From the NCBI RefSeq assembly GCF_001435575.1, contig NZ_AZEA01000001.1:341055-405054 (forward strand): a stretch of DNA of 64,000 nt. Direction: 5' to 3'. Every line of letters begins with the position of its first letter. The stretch's first letter is position 1. Shown here piece after piece: positions 9,422-17,889 of this stretch. The translations under genes and the position numbers were made by a program. Below the pieces are notes generated by a model. It did not search any database and was not told where the DNA came from. It was given only the letters and a program-made list of their open reading frames with translations. The DNA comes from Lentilactobacillus sunkii DSM 19904 (GTDB lineage: Bacteria > Bacillota > Bacilli > Lactobacillales > Lactobacillaceae).

Positions 9422-9472
9422 AAAAAAGAAAAGAGACCCACAAATTCCTCGCAAAAAGAATTCATAAGTCTC
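9422..9472 (-). terminator. Riboswitch expression-platform terminator
   Basis: On the minus strand a 15-bp stem (GAGACTTATGAATTC against GAATTTGTGGGTCTC, several G-T pairs) closes a 10-nt loop and is followed by TTTTCTTTTTT. Its 5' arm is the 3' end of the aptamer (GAGACTTAT), so aptamer folding and terminator folding exclude each other. This predicts an ON switch. Confidence 0.85.
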
Positions 9473-9557
9473 ACCATTTAAGATTTATCCCGGAAATACG
9501 AGTATTTCACGTTGACGAGATAATCGCAATCGAAATTGCTGGTTACTCCCTTTATTT
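9468..9557 (-). promoter_or_regulatory. yybP-ykoY (Mn2+) riboswitch aptamer
   Basis: The 5' UTR of the ATPase shows the conserved parts of this class in order on the minus strand: AAAGGGAGTA, then GTCAACGTGAAATAC (9502-9516), then CCGG, then GTGAGACTTAT closing the P1 stem. The class binds Mn2+ and commonly controls Mn exporters and P-type ATPases. I identify it from conserved motifs and the overlapping terminator; a covariance search was not run. Confidence 0.82.
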
Positions 9558-9599
9558 ATGGTAATTATACCGAACGACTAATGAAAAGTCACTAAAAAT

Positions 9600-10427
9600 C
9601 TACTTCCAGAATGTGTCATAGACGTTAATTGGTGTGTGACGTTTGTGCTGGGTCTTGTTATACCAGCCTTCAATCGTCTCGGCTGCTTTTTCAGAAACTT
9701 CACGGCCCTCAAGATAAGCGTCGATATCTTGGTAAGTAACTCCCAAGGCAACATCATCAGGCAAAGCAGGCCGATTATCTTCAAGGTCAGCCGTGGGTGT
9801 CTTGTCGTAAAGATGTTCTGGAGCGCCAAGCAGCTTTAATAATTGCTTACCCTGTTCCTTGTCTAGGCGCCAAAGGGGCGTAATGTCAGCGGCTCCATCG
9901 CCAAATTTGGTATAAAATCCAGTAACGGCTTCAGCAGCGTGATCGGTTCCAACAACCGCTCCGGATTCAGCCCCGGCGATTGCATATTGAGCTATCATTC
10001 GTTGGCGGGCTTTGATGTTTCCTTTGTTGAAATCATCAACCTTGATATCATTTTCTTCAACCGAGGCAGTTGCCGCATCAACGGCAGGTTTGATGTTGAC
10101 CTTGGCAACTTTATCAGCATTCATCCAGCTGATGGCTTCCAAAGCATCTGATTCATCGGCTTGAACACCATATGGCAGACGAACAGCAATGAATTGATAA
10201 TCAGGATTACCGGTTTCATCCCGTAGTTCGGAAATGGCCATCTGAGCCAGTTTCCCAGCCAAGGTAGAGTCCTGACCACCAGAAATGCCCAAAACCAATG
10301 TTTTTAGAAACGAAAACTTTTTTAAATAATCCTTCAGGAAATCAACACTCCGACGGATTTCAGCTTGTGGATCGATTGTTGGTTTGACCTTTAAGGCGTC
10401 AATTATTTCCTTTTGTTTAGCTCGCAT
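9600..10427 (-). CDS. nadE: NH3-dependent NAD+ synthetase
   Basis: A 275-residue cytoplasmic enzyme that amidates nicotinic acid adenine dinucleotide to NAD+ using ATP and ammonia. The ATP-pyrophosphatase loop SGGQDST is at about 49-55; [23 protein letters not shown] and the C-terminal KRHTP motif are typical. There is no glutaminase domain. The ATG at 10427 is preferred over one 6 bp upstream because GAGGG is then 6 nt away. It lies 20 bp downstream of pncB, forming a nicotinate-to-NAD salvage operon. Confidence 0.95.
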   Translation of the reverse strand: MRAKQKEIIDALKVKPTIDPQAEIRRSVDFLKDYLKKFSFLKTLVLGISGGQDSTLAGKLAQMAISELRDETGNPDYQFIAVRLPYGVQADESDALEAISWMNADKVAKVNIKPAVDAATASVEENDIKVDDFNKGNIKARQRMIAQYAIAGAESGAVVGTDHAAEAVTGFYTKFGDGAADITPLWRLDKEQGKQLLKLLGAPEHLYDKTPTADLEDNRPALPDDVALGVTYQDIDAYLEGREVSEKAAETIEGWYNKTQHKRHTPINVYDTFWK

Positions 10428-10447
10428 ATGCATCCCTCGATTAAAGT

Positions 10448-11905
10448 TTAGTATTTAATGCCTTGTACATAATGCCGTACCTTTTCAATAATATCGCGCT
10501 TGTTGTCCCAGCACTTTTGTGATAAATCAACCGGGTACTTTTGCGGATTTAGTTCCCGCTTATATTCCGGCCAAAGTGACGCAAGTTCCTTGTCGGCGTA
10601 ATGAACAATTTGCTTTAAATTTGGCCGATCATAAATTAATTGACCATTTTCGAAAATTGGTTTGAGTAACGGCGTTGCATCAAAGTTCTCAACGGTCTTA
10701 TTGATATAAGTGTAGTTGGGATGGAACATGAAGATCGATTTTTCTTTGCGCGGATCTTCATCAGCCAGTGTGACGTAATCGCCCTCTGACTTGCCGTCTT
10801 TACTATCCGTAATCCGCCAAACCTGCTTCTTACCAGGAGTTGAGACCTTTTCTGCATTACCGGAAATTTTGATTGTATCAGTCATTTTGCCATTATCATC
10901 CTCAACCGAGACCATCTTATAAACAGCTCCAAGAGCCGGCTGGTCAAATGCAGTGATGACCTTGGTACCAACACCCCAAACATCAATCTTGGCATGTTGC
11001 ATCTTCAGGCTGGCAATGGTTGTTTCATCCAGATCATTGGAAGCGTAAATTTTTGTCTCAGGATAACCGGCATTATCCAAGACCTCACGGACTCGTTTGG
11101 AAAGATAGGCCATATCACCGGAATCCAAACGAACACCGGCAAATTTGATCTTGTCACCCATCTCGTTGGCAACCTTGATCGCACTTGGCACCCCGCTTTT
11201 GAGGGTGTCATAAGTGTCCACAAGGAAGACACAGTCGTGATGCGTTTGAGCGTAAGCCTTAAAGGCATCATAATCATTGCCAAATGATTCAACCAGTGAA
11301 TGGGCATGGGTTCCGCTGATCGGAATGCCAAATTTCTTGCCGGCCAACACATTCGATGTCGCATTAAACCCACCAATGATTGTAGCACGAGTTCCCCAAA
11401 GCGCAGCGGAAACTTCCTGAGCACGACGGGTACCGAATTCCATTAATGGATCATCGCCGACAACCGTTCTGATTCTTGATGCTTTGGTGGCAATTAACGT
11501 CTGATAGTTGACCATGTTCAAAATGGCTGTTTCTACCAACTGACATTCACACAAAGTCCCTTCAACTTGTAATATGGGCTCGTTGGCAAAAACAATATCG
11601 CCCTCATATGCAGACTTGATGTTGCCCTTAAATTCAAAGTTTCTTAAATATTCTAAAAAACTGTCGGGATAATCTGTTACCTCTTTTAAATAATCGATAT
11701 CATCATCAGTGAAGTGTAAATTTTCCACATATTGAATCACATGTTCCAGTCCGGCAAAAACTGCATAGCCGTTACCAAAAGGAAGCTTTCGGAAAAAGAC
11801 TTCAAAAACTGCTTTTCGATTTTCCATGTGCTTCTCAAAGTAGGTTGCCATCATATTAATCTCATAAAAATCAGTATGAAGTGTTAAATTATCGTGTTCT
11901 GACAT
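10448..11905 (-). CDS. pncB: Nicotinate phosphoribosyltransferase
   Basis: A 485-residue enzyme converting nicotinate and PRPP to nicotinate mononucleotide, the entry step of NAD salvage. Seen motifs are [10 protein letters not shown] at the N-terminus, [28 protein letters not shown] followed by GTHAHSLV, and the phosphate-binding region [16 protein letters not shown] and IYASNDLDE. Length is normal for the Gram-positive type. GGGGAGG lies about 13 nt before the ATG at 11905, a slightly long spacing. It is co-directional with nadE. Confidence 0.95.
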   Translation of the reverse strand: MSEHDNLTLHTDFYEINMMATYFEKHMENRKAVFEVFFRKLPFGNGYAVFAGLEHVIQYVENLHFTDDDIDYLKEVTDYPDSFLEYLRNFEFKGNIKSAYEGDIVFANEPILQVEGTLCECQLVETAILNMVNYQTLIATKASRIRTVVGDDPLMEFGTRRAQEVSAALWGTRATIIGGFNATSNVLAGKKFGIPISGTHAHSLVESFGNDYDAFKAYAQTHHDCVFLVDTYDTLKSGVPSAIKVANEMGDKIKFAGVRLDSGDMAYLSKRVREVLDNAGYPETKIYASNDLDETTIASLKMQHAKIDVWGVGTKVITAFDQPALGAVYKMVSVEDDNGKMTDTIKISGNAEKVSTPGKKQVWRITDSKDGKSEGDYVTLADEDPRKEKSIFMFHPNYTYINKTVENFDATPLLKPIFENGQLIYDRPNLKQIVHYADKELASLWPEYKRELNPQKYPVDLSQKCWDNKRDIIEKVRHYVQGIKY

Positions 11906-12026
11906 ATTGTGTCAATATCCTCCCCGGAGATTTGTTATATAATTAATGTATATTCTATCATTTTTATGATTATTAACAAAAGCATTGATAACATTTGCAC
12001 ATTTATCATGCTTTAAAGGAGCTATT

Positions 12027-12779
12027 ATGAATAACCAAAGTTCTACGCACACCGTTGATATTTTAGGAATTCCCTTTCTGAATACAACCGAAAAAGATTT
12101 TCAAAATATTTTACACACTAAAATTGACGAACACGCGAATACATTTGTGGTGACCGCTAATCCGGAGATCGTTATGTATGCAAAAGCAAATCCTGCTTAT
12201 GAAAAATTAATTCAAACTGCCGATTACATTATTCCAGATGGTATTGGAATCGTGATGGGAGCTAAAATGTTAAAAACACCACTTCAAGAACGGGTTACCG
12301 GTTATGATTTGTTCATCCACCTCTTGGAATGGGGCAACGCACACCAAAAGTCTGCTTATTTTCTTGGTGCCCAGCCAGGCGTCATTCGAAAAGTTCGAAA
12401 AATCGTTGAAGATAATTATCCATTTCTGACCATTGCCGGGATTCACGATGGTTATTTTGGTGATGACCGCAATATTGTCCATGACATTGAACGGACCAAC
12501 CCGGATATGGTCTTTGTAGCTACTGGTTATCCCAAGCAAGAAGAATTCATTGATAAGAATCGAAGCGCTGCAGATGCACTTTGGATTGGCATTGGCGGCT
12601 CATTTGACGTGTTAACCGGAACCGTCAAGCGGGCACCAAAATCGTGGCAGCAAATGCACCTGGAGTGGCTTTATCGAGTGGTTAAAGAGCCAAGTCGAAT
12701 CAGTAGATTGACAGTTCTACCAAAATATTTATGGCAGATTGTGAAGCAAAGGTTTTCGAAAAAGAAACAGGTGGATTGA
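12027..12779 (+). CDS. tagA: WecG/TagA/CpsF-family glycosyltransferase (N-acetylmannosaminyltransferase)
   Basis: A 250-residue GT26 glycosyltransferase that, in wall teichoic acid synthesis, adds ManNAc to undecaprenyl-PP-GlcNAc at the cytoplasmic membrane face. Motifs: VTANPEIVMYA, DYIIPDGIGIVMGAKML, the catalytic-region RVTGYDL, FLGAQPGV, and FVATGYPKQEEFI. The open frame reaches 11985, but AAAGGAG sits ideally before the ATG at 12027. A membrane-protein gene starts 1 bp after its stop, and a terminator closes the two-gene unit. Confidence 0.93.
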   Translation: MNNQSSTHTVDILGIPFLNTTEKDFQNILHTKIDEHANTFVVTANPEIVMYAKANPAYEKLIQTADYIIPDGIGIVMGAKMLKTPLQERVTGYDLFIHLLEWGNAHQKSAYFLGAQPGVIRKVRKIVEDNYPFLTIAGIHDGYFGDDRNIVHDIERTNPDMVFVATGYPKQEEFIDKNRSAADALWIGIGGSFDVLTGTVKRAPKSWQQMHLEWLYRVVKEPSRISRLTVLPKYLWQIVKQRFSKKKQVD

Positions 12780-12780
12780 A

Positions 12781-13149
12781 ATGAAACAAATCACCCCTAA
12801 AAATATGACGTACTTTTTTCTTATTTATCTTAGCGTCGCAATTATTTGGAACCTTTTCGACCATGAAGCACCTATTCAGGATTCTCAATACACAATGATT
12901 GGGCTGTGGGGACTGGGGTATGTTACAAGTTACTTAAAAATGCCCGACATCAGCTTTTATGGTATTTACTTTGTATTATGGATGGTCATTGAACGTCAAA
13001 CAGGCGGTTACTATGACTGGACTTCTTGGATCATATTTGCTTTGGTTGCGGTCCTAATGACCTGGATCACGAATTTGGTTCGAGTAACGTATGCCAGTCG
13101 GTATGATAAACCAAAAAAGAAAGATCAGAAAAACGAATCCCTCAAATAA
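12781..13149 (+). CDS. Small multi-pass membrane protein
   Basis: Unrecognised 122-residue protein with about four hydrophobic segments (around residues 10-25, 40-55, 60-75 and 85-105) and a lysine-rich cytoplasmic tail. It begins 1 bp after the tagA stop, so translation is probably coupled, which suggests a role at the cell envelope. No catalytic motif is visible. Confidence 0.75.
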   Translation: MKQITPKNMTYFFLIYLSVAIIWNLFDHEAPIQDSQYTMIGLWGLGYVTSYLKMPDISFYGIYFVLWMVIERQTGGYYDWTSWIIFALVAVLMTWITNLVRVTYASRYDKPKKKDQKNESLK

Positions 13150-13150
13150 T

Positions 13151-13186
13151 AAAGAACTCAGACATCATCGAATGTCTGAGTTCTTT
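13151..13186. terminator. Bidirectional terminator
   Basis: A perfect 15-bp stem AAAGAACTCAGACAT / ATGTCTGAGTTCTTT with a 6-nt loop and A/T runs on both sides. It serves the tagA unit on the plus strand and the convergent GNAT gene on the minus strand, overlapping the GNAT 3' end. Confidence 0.9.
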
Positions 13187-13647
13187 TGCTTAATATCAGT
13201 TAATAATCTCATTTCCAACAATGGATATGGTCTACCCTGGTCATCCAGAGGAAAACGTTTAACTTCATAAAAACCCATGTGCTGATAAAATTCAAGTGCC
13301 TGGGTATTTTGTTCGTTGACGGTCGTTTGGGTAACACCATACCTGGATATACCCAGTTGGATCAGCTGTTTTCCAATCCCCTGTCCACGATGGCCGGGCT
13401 CGATAAACAACATTTCAAGTTGATTCTGATCAATCCCCATGAATCCAACCGGAAAATGCTCTGAATCAAACATCACCACTAAAGTTGGAACCAATTTGAG
13501 GGCAGCCATTGCGTCAGGTTTAATCTGCTGGATTTCTTCATCTGATAAAAAATGATGCGTTTTTTTGACCGAACTTTCCCACACCCATATTAATTGGGCA
13601 AGCATTTTTGTTGTCCGCTTTTCTTTTGTGAGCAATTGAGCCTGCAT
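13165..13647 (-). CDS. GNAT-family N-acetyltransferase
   Basis: A 160-residue acetyl-CoA-dependent acetyltransferase. The acetyl-CoA pyrophosphate loop is EPGHRGQGIGKQLI, and the late motif VNEQNTQALEFYQHMGF is the usual GNAT C-terminal part, resembling the YjaB group. Substrate is unknown. A TAAGGAG site precedes the ATG at 13647. Its end overlaps the terminator shared with the tagA unit. Confidence 0.85.
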   Translation of the reverse strand: MQAQLLTKEKRTTKMLAQLIWVWESSVKKTHHFLSDEEIQQIKPDAMAALKLVPTLVVMFDSEHFPVGFMGIDQNQLEMLFIEPGHRGQGIGKQLIQLGISRYGVTQTTVNEQNTQALEFYQHMGFYEVKRFPLDDQGRPYPLLEMRLLTDIKQKNSDIR

Positions 13648-13712
13648 GTTGTCTCCTTATAAAACCAATCGTTAATGAATCGCTAAGATCTCTGACAACT
13701 TTTCACGCCCCT

Positions 13713-13829
13713 CTTGGCAACGACCGGTCCCCTCGGCTTTTGAGGACAGCTCCGACGGCCGGCTGAAAGCCTGCCTAGCCTACTTGGCGACGACCCAGGT
13801 CTCGTCAGCTTTTGAGGACAGCTCCGACG
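13713..13829. repeat. GC-rich intergenic direct repeats
   Basis: Two related units of about 45 bp (13713-13757 and 13783-13829) share an identical 22-bp block at 13736-13757 and 13808-13829 (core GAGGACAGCTCCGACG) and a CTTGGC.ACGACC start. A related GTCTCGTCG occurs at about 13920. The patch is much richer in GC than its surroundings. A 67-codon frame runs through it but reads as repeats and has no ribosome site. Confidence 0.6.
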
Positions 13830-13845
13830 ACCCTGCCCCCTGCTA

Positions 13846-13902
13846 CATAAGGTAAAAAATATCGATGAACCAAAATCGTTCATCAATATTTTTTACCTTA
13901 TG
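13846..13902. terminator. Long hairpin after gntR
   Basis: A 25-bp stem (CATAAGGTAAAAAATAT plus GATGAAC, one mismatch) with an 8-nt loop. It lies about 28 bp beyond the gntR stop on the minus strand and probably terminates the proC-nagA-gntR transcript. Confidence 0.75.
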
Positions 13903-13929
13903 CTCCGGGAGCAACCCGGGTCTCGTCGC

Positions 13930-14634
13930 TCACTCTTTTTCCAAATAAAACTCAAACCGATCCCCTACATACTGGGTTCGGACATATTCGAATGGTCGGC
14001 CATCTTGCAGTGATGTGATTTGGCGCAGCCTTAAAATGGCATCCCCACGCTTGATATTTAAGTATTCTGCGATTCTTTCCGAAGCGAGCATGGCCGAAAC
14101 CGTCTGTTGCGCTTTTCCAATTCGCAAATCTTTTTTCTGTTCCAAAGTACGGTACAGGGAGCTGGTGACTTCAGCTTTTTCCAATCCCTCGATAATATTT
14201 TCTGGAACCGTGGCCACTTCAAAACAAATCGGTACCTCATCGCCATATCGGATTCTTTCCATTCTCAGAACAGACTGGTCCTGAGTAATATTCAGTTTTT
14301 CCATTTCACTCAGAGACGGCTCCATTGTGTGATAAGAAATTGTTTTACTGGATGGCTTTTTACCCTGAGCCAGCATTAAATCCGTAAATCCGGTTACCCC
14401 GGACATTTTTTCTTGAACTTTTTGGTTGGCAACAAACGTCCCCGATCCAACTCGACGCTCCAAAATTCCTTCATCAACCAAGGTCTGAATCGCTTGTCGG
14501 AGTGTCATTCGACTGACACCAAAATCGGTCGACAATTCGCGTTCAGAGGGAATCCGATCACCAATTTTCCACTTATTTGCCTCAATATTTCGTTTAATCT
14601 CATTATGAATTTGAATATAAATTGGTAAACCCAC
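13930..14634 (-). CDS. GntR/HutC-family regulator, probably NagR-like
   Basis: A 234-residue repressor with an N-terminal winged helix (IPSERELSTDFGVSRMTLRQAIQTLVDEGILERRVGSGTFV) and a C-terminal UTRA effector domain (from about residue 90 to the end). A TTG at 14643 directly abuts the ribosome site, so the GTG at 14634, 9 nt after GGGAG, is the better start. Position right behind nagA suggests it senses an amino-sugar phosphate and controls GlcNAc catabolism, like NagR/YvoA. That role is inferred from context. Confidence 0.88.
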   Translation of the reverse strand: MGLPIYIQIHNEIKRNIEANKWKIGDRIPSERELSTDFGVSRMTLRQAIQTLVDEGILERRVGSGTFVANQKVQEKMSGVTGFTDLMLAQGKKPSSKTISYHTMEPSLSEMEKLNITQDQSVLRMERIRYGDEVPICFEVATVPENIIEGLEKAEVTSSLYRTLEQKKDLRIGKAQQTVSAMLASERIAEYLNIKRGDAILRLRQITSLQDGRPFEYVRTQYVGDRFEFYLEKE

Positions 14635-14648
14635 TGATACCAACTCCC

Positions 14649-15786
14649 TTAGTCTTTATTCAATAATTTTCCATAACTATACGTTGCCATAAGGTCTAGG
14701 TGCTTGTCAAACAAATTCAAATCGGCATCATACCCATTCTCAAGGAATCCTTTACCGTTTAAGTGAAACTCGGCTGCCTGATTGGTCGAGGTCATTTTGA
14801 CTGCTTCAGCTATCGAACAGTTGGTGAAGGCCATAATATTTTTAAATGCATCAACAAACTTGAGAACCGAACCAGCCAAGTGGCCATCCGCTGTCATTGC
14901 TCGGCCGGCATGAACGTCAACGGGCTGACCGCCGAGATAATACATGCCATCAGGCCGACCCTTTGCTTCCATGGAATCAGTAATCAATTCCAATCGATCC
15001 GGGCCAATTGCTTGGTAGGCAATCTGGATGGCTTCAGGTGATACATGAATGCCATCACAAATCAGTTCAACCTTGGCTATTTTAGAGAGCATCGCATATC
15101 CGACAACCCCGACCTCGCGATGATGGAATCCTTTTTGTGCGTTAAACAGGTGGGTGACATGCTGGATATCAATATTCTTCAGTAATTGATATGTCGCATC
15201 GCTATGGCCGACCGCAGTTTTAATTTGATGAACCTGACAATAATCATCGAAATGTGGACTCCACCCCACTTCCGGGGCATAAGTCAAAATCTTGATCATT
15301 CCACCTGAAAGCTTGTACCACGTTGCAAGTTTTTTAATATCCATCTCTTGGATATAATCAATCGGTTGAGCCCCAGGATATTTGGAAGAGATGAACGGGC
15401 CTTCCAGATGAATACCAAGAATTCTAGGATTGTTCTCAGCGGCCATTTTGATAGTGTCCATGCTCTTTGAAATAAGGTTGGGGCGTTGAGTCATGGTTGT
15501 CAGAAAAACGCTTGTAATGCCCTCCTGTGCCATTTGATCAACCGATTCACTGATTGCATGCTCATCCGGGCTCATGGAATCGACGCCATAATCCCCCATG
15601 CGTATGAATATCAATAAATCCGGGAACAATTGTGAGGCCTTCTGCATCGTGGATATCATCCTCATCCTGCAGCTTAAAGGCACTAAACGACCCCACTGAA
15701 ATAATGTGTCTATCAAATCTTAAATAACCATCTGCAATCGTCCGTTTGCCAGTATAAATGATTGGATGAATTAATACGGTTGCCAT
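14649..15786 (-). pseudogene. nagA: N-acetylglucosamine-6-phosphate deacetylase, frameshifted
   Basis: NagA removes acetate from GlcNAc-6-P. Its N-terminus is in one frame (15786 to about 15593: MATVLIHPIIYTGKRTIADG then GFIDIHTHG) and the rest is in another (from about 15592 to 14649: YGVDSMSPDEHAISESVDQM, later VGHSDAT, HLFNAQ, ELITDSMEAKG). The join is at the metal-binding HTHG motif, in GGGGGATTAT at about 15588-15597. One extra base relative to a sensible HTHGGYGVD reading causes the shift. As written, the product ends after the first 74 codons. It is either a recent inactivating mutation or a sequencing error; the remaining frame shows no further damage. Confidence 0.85.
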
Positions 15787-15813
15787 TCCGAATCCCGAGC
15801 TTTCGTTTATTGA

Positions 15814-16611
15814 TTATGATTTACCGGTTGACTTTGCGATTGTTGCATCAATTCCCTTGATAACTGATGGTAGAAAGCCAGCCTCTTCCATGGCAAGAAT
15901 TCCGGCAATTGTGTCGCCACCAGGTGAACATACTTTATCAATCATTTCAGCTGGTGTTTGTCCCGAAGCCATCAAAGAATGAGCAGAACCCAAAGTGGTT
16001 TGAGCAGCAATCTTTGTTGCCATTTCCTTACTGAATCCGTATTTAACACCGGCACGACTTAAACTGTCAATGAAGAAGTCAACGTAAGCAACGGCGCTGC
16101 CAGAGATTGCACTAAATGCTGCAAATTGACTTTCATCTAGTTCGCTCACACTCCCGGTTGCCTCGTACATCGAAATTGCTTGAGCTTTTCGTTCTCCAGA
16201 CAAGTTTTCATTTGCGGCAACCGCAGTCATCCCTTGCCCGAATTCGGAGTTGATGTTTGGCAGACTGCGAAGAATCGGTAGATTATAATCCGTCAATTCT
16301 TCCAGGCGATTAAGTGATACACCGGAAACGATTGAGATCAGCGTTTTCTTCGGTGACAACTCACCACGAATTTCAGCCAGGACATCGGCAGCGATTGCAG
16401 GAACAACGGCCAAGACAACCAAGTCACTGTTTTTTGCTACTGCCTGATTGGTTGCTTCGGCAGTTAAACCAAATTTCTTTGCATAGTTCTCGTAATGATT
16501 CTTATGAGCACTATGTACCAAAATATCTTTGTTTGGTACAAACTTCGCATTTAACAGCCCCTGGATAATTGCCTGAGCCATTGCGCCGACACCAATAAAA
16601 CCTATTTTCAT
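15814..16611 (-). CDS. proC: Pyrroline-5-carboxylate reductase
   Basis: A 265-residue enzyme that reduces pyrroline-5-carboxylate to proline with NAD(P)H. The N-terminal Rossmann motif is GFIGVGAMAQAIIQGL, followed by VLAVVPAIAADVL, LPNINSEFGQGMTAVAAN and the C-terminal dimer motif (AHSLMASGQTPAEMIDKVCSPGGDTI), a good match to ProC. AGGAGG precedes the ATG at 16611. nagA starts 27 bp beyond its stop, so the cluster may be one transcript although the functions differ. Confidence 0.94.
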   Translation of the reverse strand: MKIGFIGVGAMAQAIIQGLLNAKFVPNKDILVHSAHKNHYENYAKKFGLTAEATNQAVAKNSDLVVLAVVPAIAADVLAEIRGELSPKKTLISIVSGVSLNRLEELTDYNLPILRSLPNINSEFGQGMTAVAANENLSGERKAQAISMYEATGSVSELDESQFAAFSAISGSAVAYVDFFIDSLSRAGVKYGFSKEMATKIAAQTTLGSAHSLMASGQTPAEMIDKVCSPGGDTIAGILAMEEAGFLPSVIKGIDATIAKSTGKS

Positions 16612-16716
16612 AATGTACCTCCTGAATTTTCAATCGGACTATTCCAATTCTTCTAACTTTGACAATAGCGGAAATGAATTCATTTTGCAATATCAAATTG
16701 GTCGATAGTTGAAAAT

Positions 16717-16759
16717 ACAAAAAAACGCCCGCGACGAGTTCCTGTCGTCACAGACGTTT
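16717..16759 (-). terminator. Terminator of the tRNA-Tyr/tRNA-Gln unit
   Basis: On the minus strand AAACGTCTGTGACGA pairs with TCGTCGCGGGCGTTT (15 bp with G-T pairs) and is followed by T's. It begins 6 bp after tRNA-Gln. Confidence 0.85.
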
Positions 16760-16764
16760 AGTAA

Positions 16765-16836
16765 TTGGGCTAGCTGGGTTCGAACCAGCGCATCACGGGA
16801 TCAAAACCCGTTGCCTTACCTCTTGGCTATAGCCCA
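16765..16836 (-). tRNA. tRNA-Gln(TTG)
   Basis: A 72-nt tRNA. The acceptor TGGGCTA pairs with TAGCCCA. The anticodon arm CGGGTTTTGATCCCG gives anticodon TTG, and the T-loop is TTCGAAC. It is paired with tRNA-Tyr 10 bp upstream. Confidence 0.95.
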
Positions 16837-16846
16837 AAAATAAAAA

Positions 16847-16929
16847 TGGAGGGGAGTGGATTCGAACCACCGAACCCGAAGGAGCGGATTTACAGTCCGC
16901 CGCGTTTAGCCAGACTTCGCTACCCCTCC
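16847..16929 (-). tRNA. tRNA-Tyr(GTA)
   Basis: An 83-nt class II tRNA with acceptor GGAGGGG/CCCCTCC, discriminator A, anticodon arm CGGACTGTAAATCCG giving GTA, and an extended variable arm. It is the first gene of the Tyr-Gln pair. Confidence 0.95.
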
Positions 16930-17000
16930 AAAAGAGTGTTTGCTATCAAACCAACGAATATAATAATACAAAATTTTAGTGATTCCGTCAAGCGCAATAT

Positions 17001-17828
17001 TCAAAAAACCTCGAACATTTTTAACTGATTTTCCCATTCAGAAATAAAATCATCGGTCTGCCATTCATTGTGCCGGCGATTATGATAGCCGACTGCAGCA
17101 TTATAGTAAGTGGTTTCACCAATCTTAATAGGGTCCAGTCGCTGATGAATGTGGCCAAAGATTACCTTCTCGACCTGAAACTCATTAATGACGTTTTGAA
17201 ATTGAATGCTTCCCATCATTGCGTTGGCCATGTTCCAAAAGCGAAAATCATCTGTGTAATGAATAAAGTGCTGGTTGGGCACAAAGTGGGTCATTAAAAT
17301 GACCTTTTTATGGGCAGATTCGGCATTCTGAAGCTGCTTTCGCAATTGATTAATAACAATGCGCTCACGATCCAGATCGCTCATAGGCTGTGAAATGAGA
17401 CCATCTATCCAGTAAGCCATTTTCCAACGGTGAAATTCCTCCTCGGTTTTATCCTCATTCACTGCAAACGTGTAGTCGTACCATCCATTTAGTCCAATAA
17501 TTCGGTAATCAGTATTCGGAATATCCACAAATTGATTATTTAGGTAGCCCGGCCACCTGCCATTCTCCAGTTCTTCATAGCTAATGCCCCTGATCATATC
17601 GTGATTGCCGGCAATGAAGAAAACATGTGTCGAATTCACTTGAGACGAGAGTCGCTGGACATAGTCGGCCGACTTTTGAAAATCATTAAACAAGTCCCCT
17701 GCAATCAAGTAATAATCGATCTGCTGGTCCGTAAGATATTCTGCCTGCTGACTAATTGTTTCAGTGAGCGGAACCTTATTCAAATCAAAATGATTGTCAC
17801 TGGAGACTGCGATCTTTACCATCATCAT
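17001..17828 (-). CDS. Calcineurin-like metallophosphoesterase
   Basis: A 275-residue phosphoesterase with the two-metal motifs in order: SSDNH near the N-terminus (a D-x-H variant), GDLFND, GNHD at about residue 74, LMTHF, and GHIHQR at about 222. Substrate is not evident. Three consecutive ATG codons follow GAGGAG. The first is closest and the third has the best spacing, so the exact start is uncertain by two residues. The tRNA pair lies downstream on the same strand but has a separate function. Confidence 0.87.
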   Translation of the reverse strand: MMMVKIAVSSDNHFDLNKVPLTETISQQAEYLTDQQIDYYLIAGDLFNDFQKSADYVQRLSSQVNSTHVFFIAGNHDMIRGISYEELENGRWPGYLNNQFVDIPNTDYRIIGLNGWYDYTFAVNEDKTEEEFHRWKMAYWIDGLISQPMSDLDRERIVINQLRKQLQNAESAHKKVILMTHFVPNQHFIHYTDDFRFWNMANAMMGSIQFQNVINEFQVEKVIFGHIHQRLDPIKIGETTYYNAAVGYHNRRHNEWQTDDFISEWENQLKMFEVF

Positions 17829-17841
17829 TTCTCCTCAAAGT

Positions 17842-17874
17842 AAAAATGTGCTATCCAAGTTAGGATAACACATT
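17842..17874 (-). terminator. Terminator after the POT transporter
   Basis: A 12-bp stem AATGTGTTATCC / GGATAGCACATT (one G-T pair) with a 6-nt loop and T's on the minus strand, 15 bp after the transporter stop. Confidence 0.85.
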
Positions 17875-17889
17875 CGTTCGATCATTGAC

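Noticed and set aside
13683..13886. 67-codon ORF in the repeat patch
   Set aside because: Repetitive Arg/Pro/Gly translation, no ribosome site; it is a by-product of the direct repeats.
13930..14643. TTG start of the GntR regulator at 14643
   Set aside because: It abuts the ribosome site directly; the GTG at 14634 is 9 nt away.
14649..15716. A complete 355-residue NagA starting at 15716
   Set aside because: Its first 40 codons are the out-of-frame translation of the true N-terminus; the real start is at 15786 in another frame.
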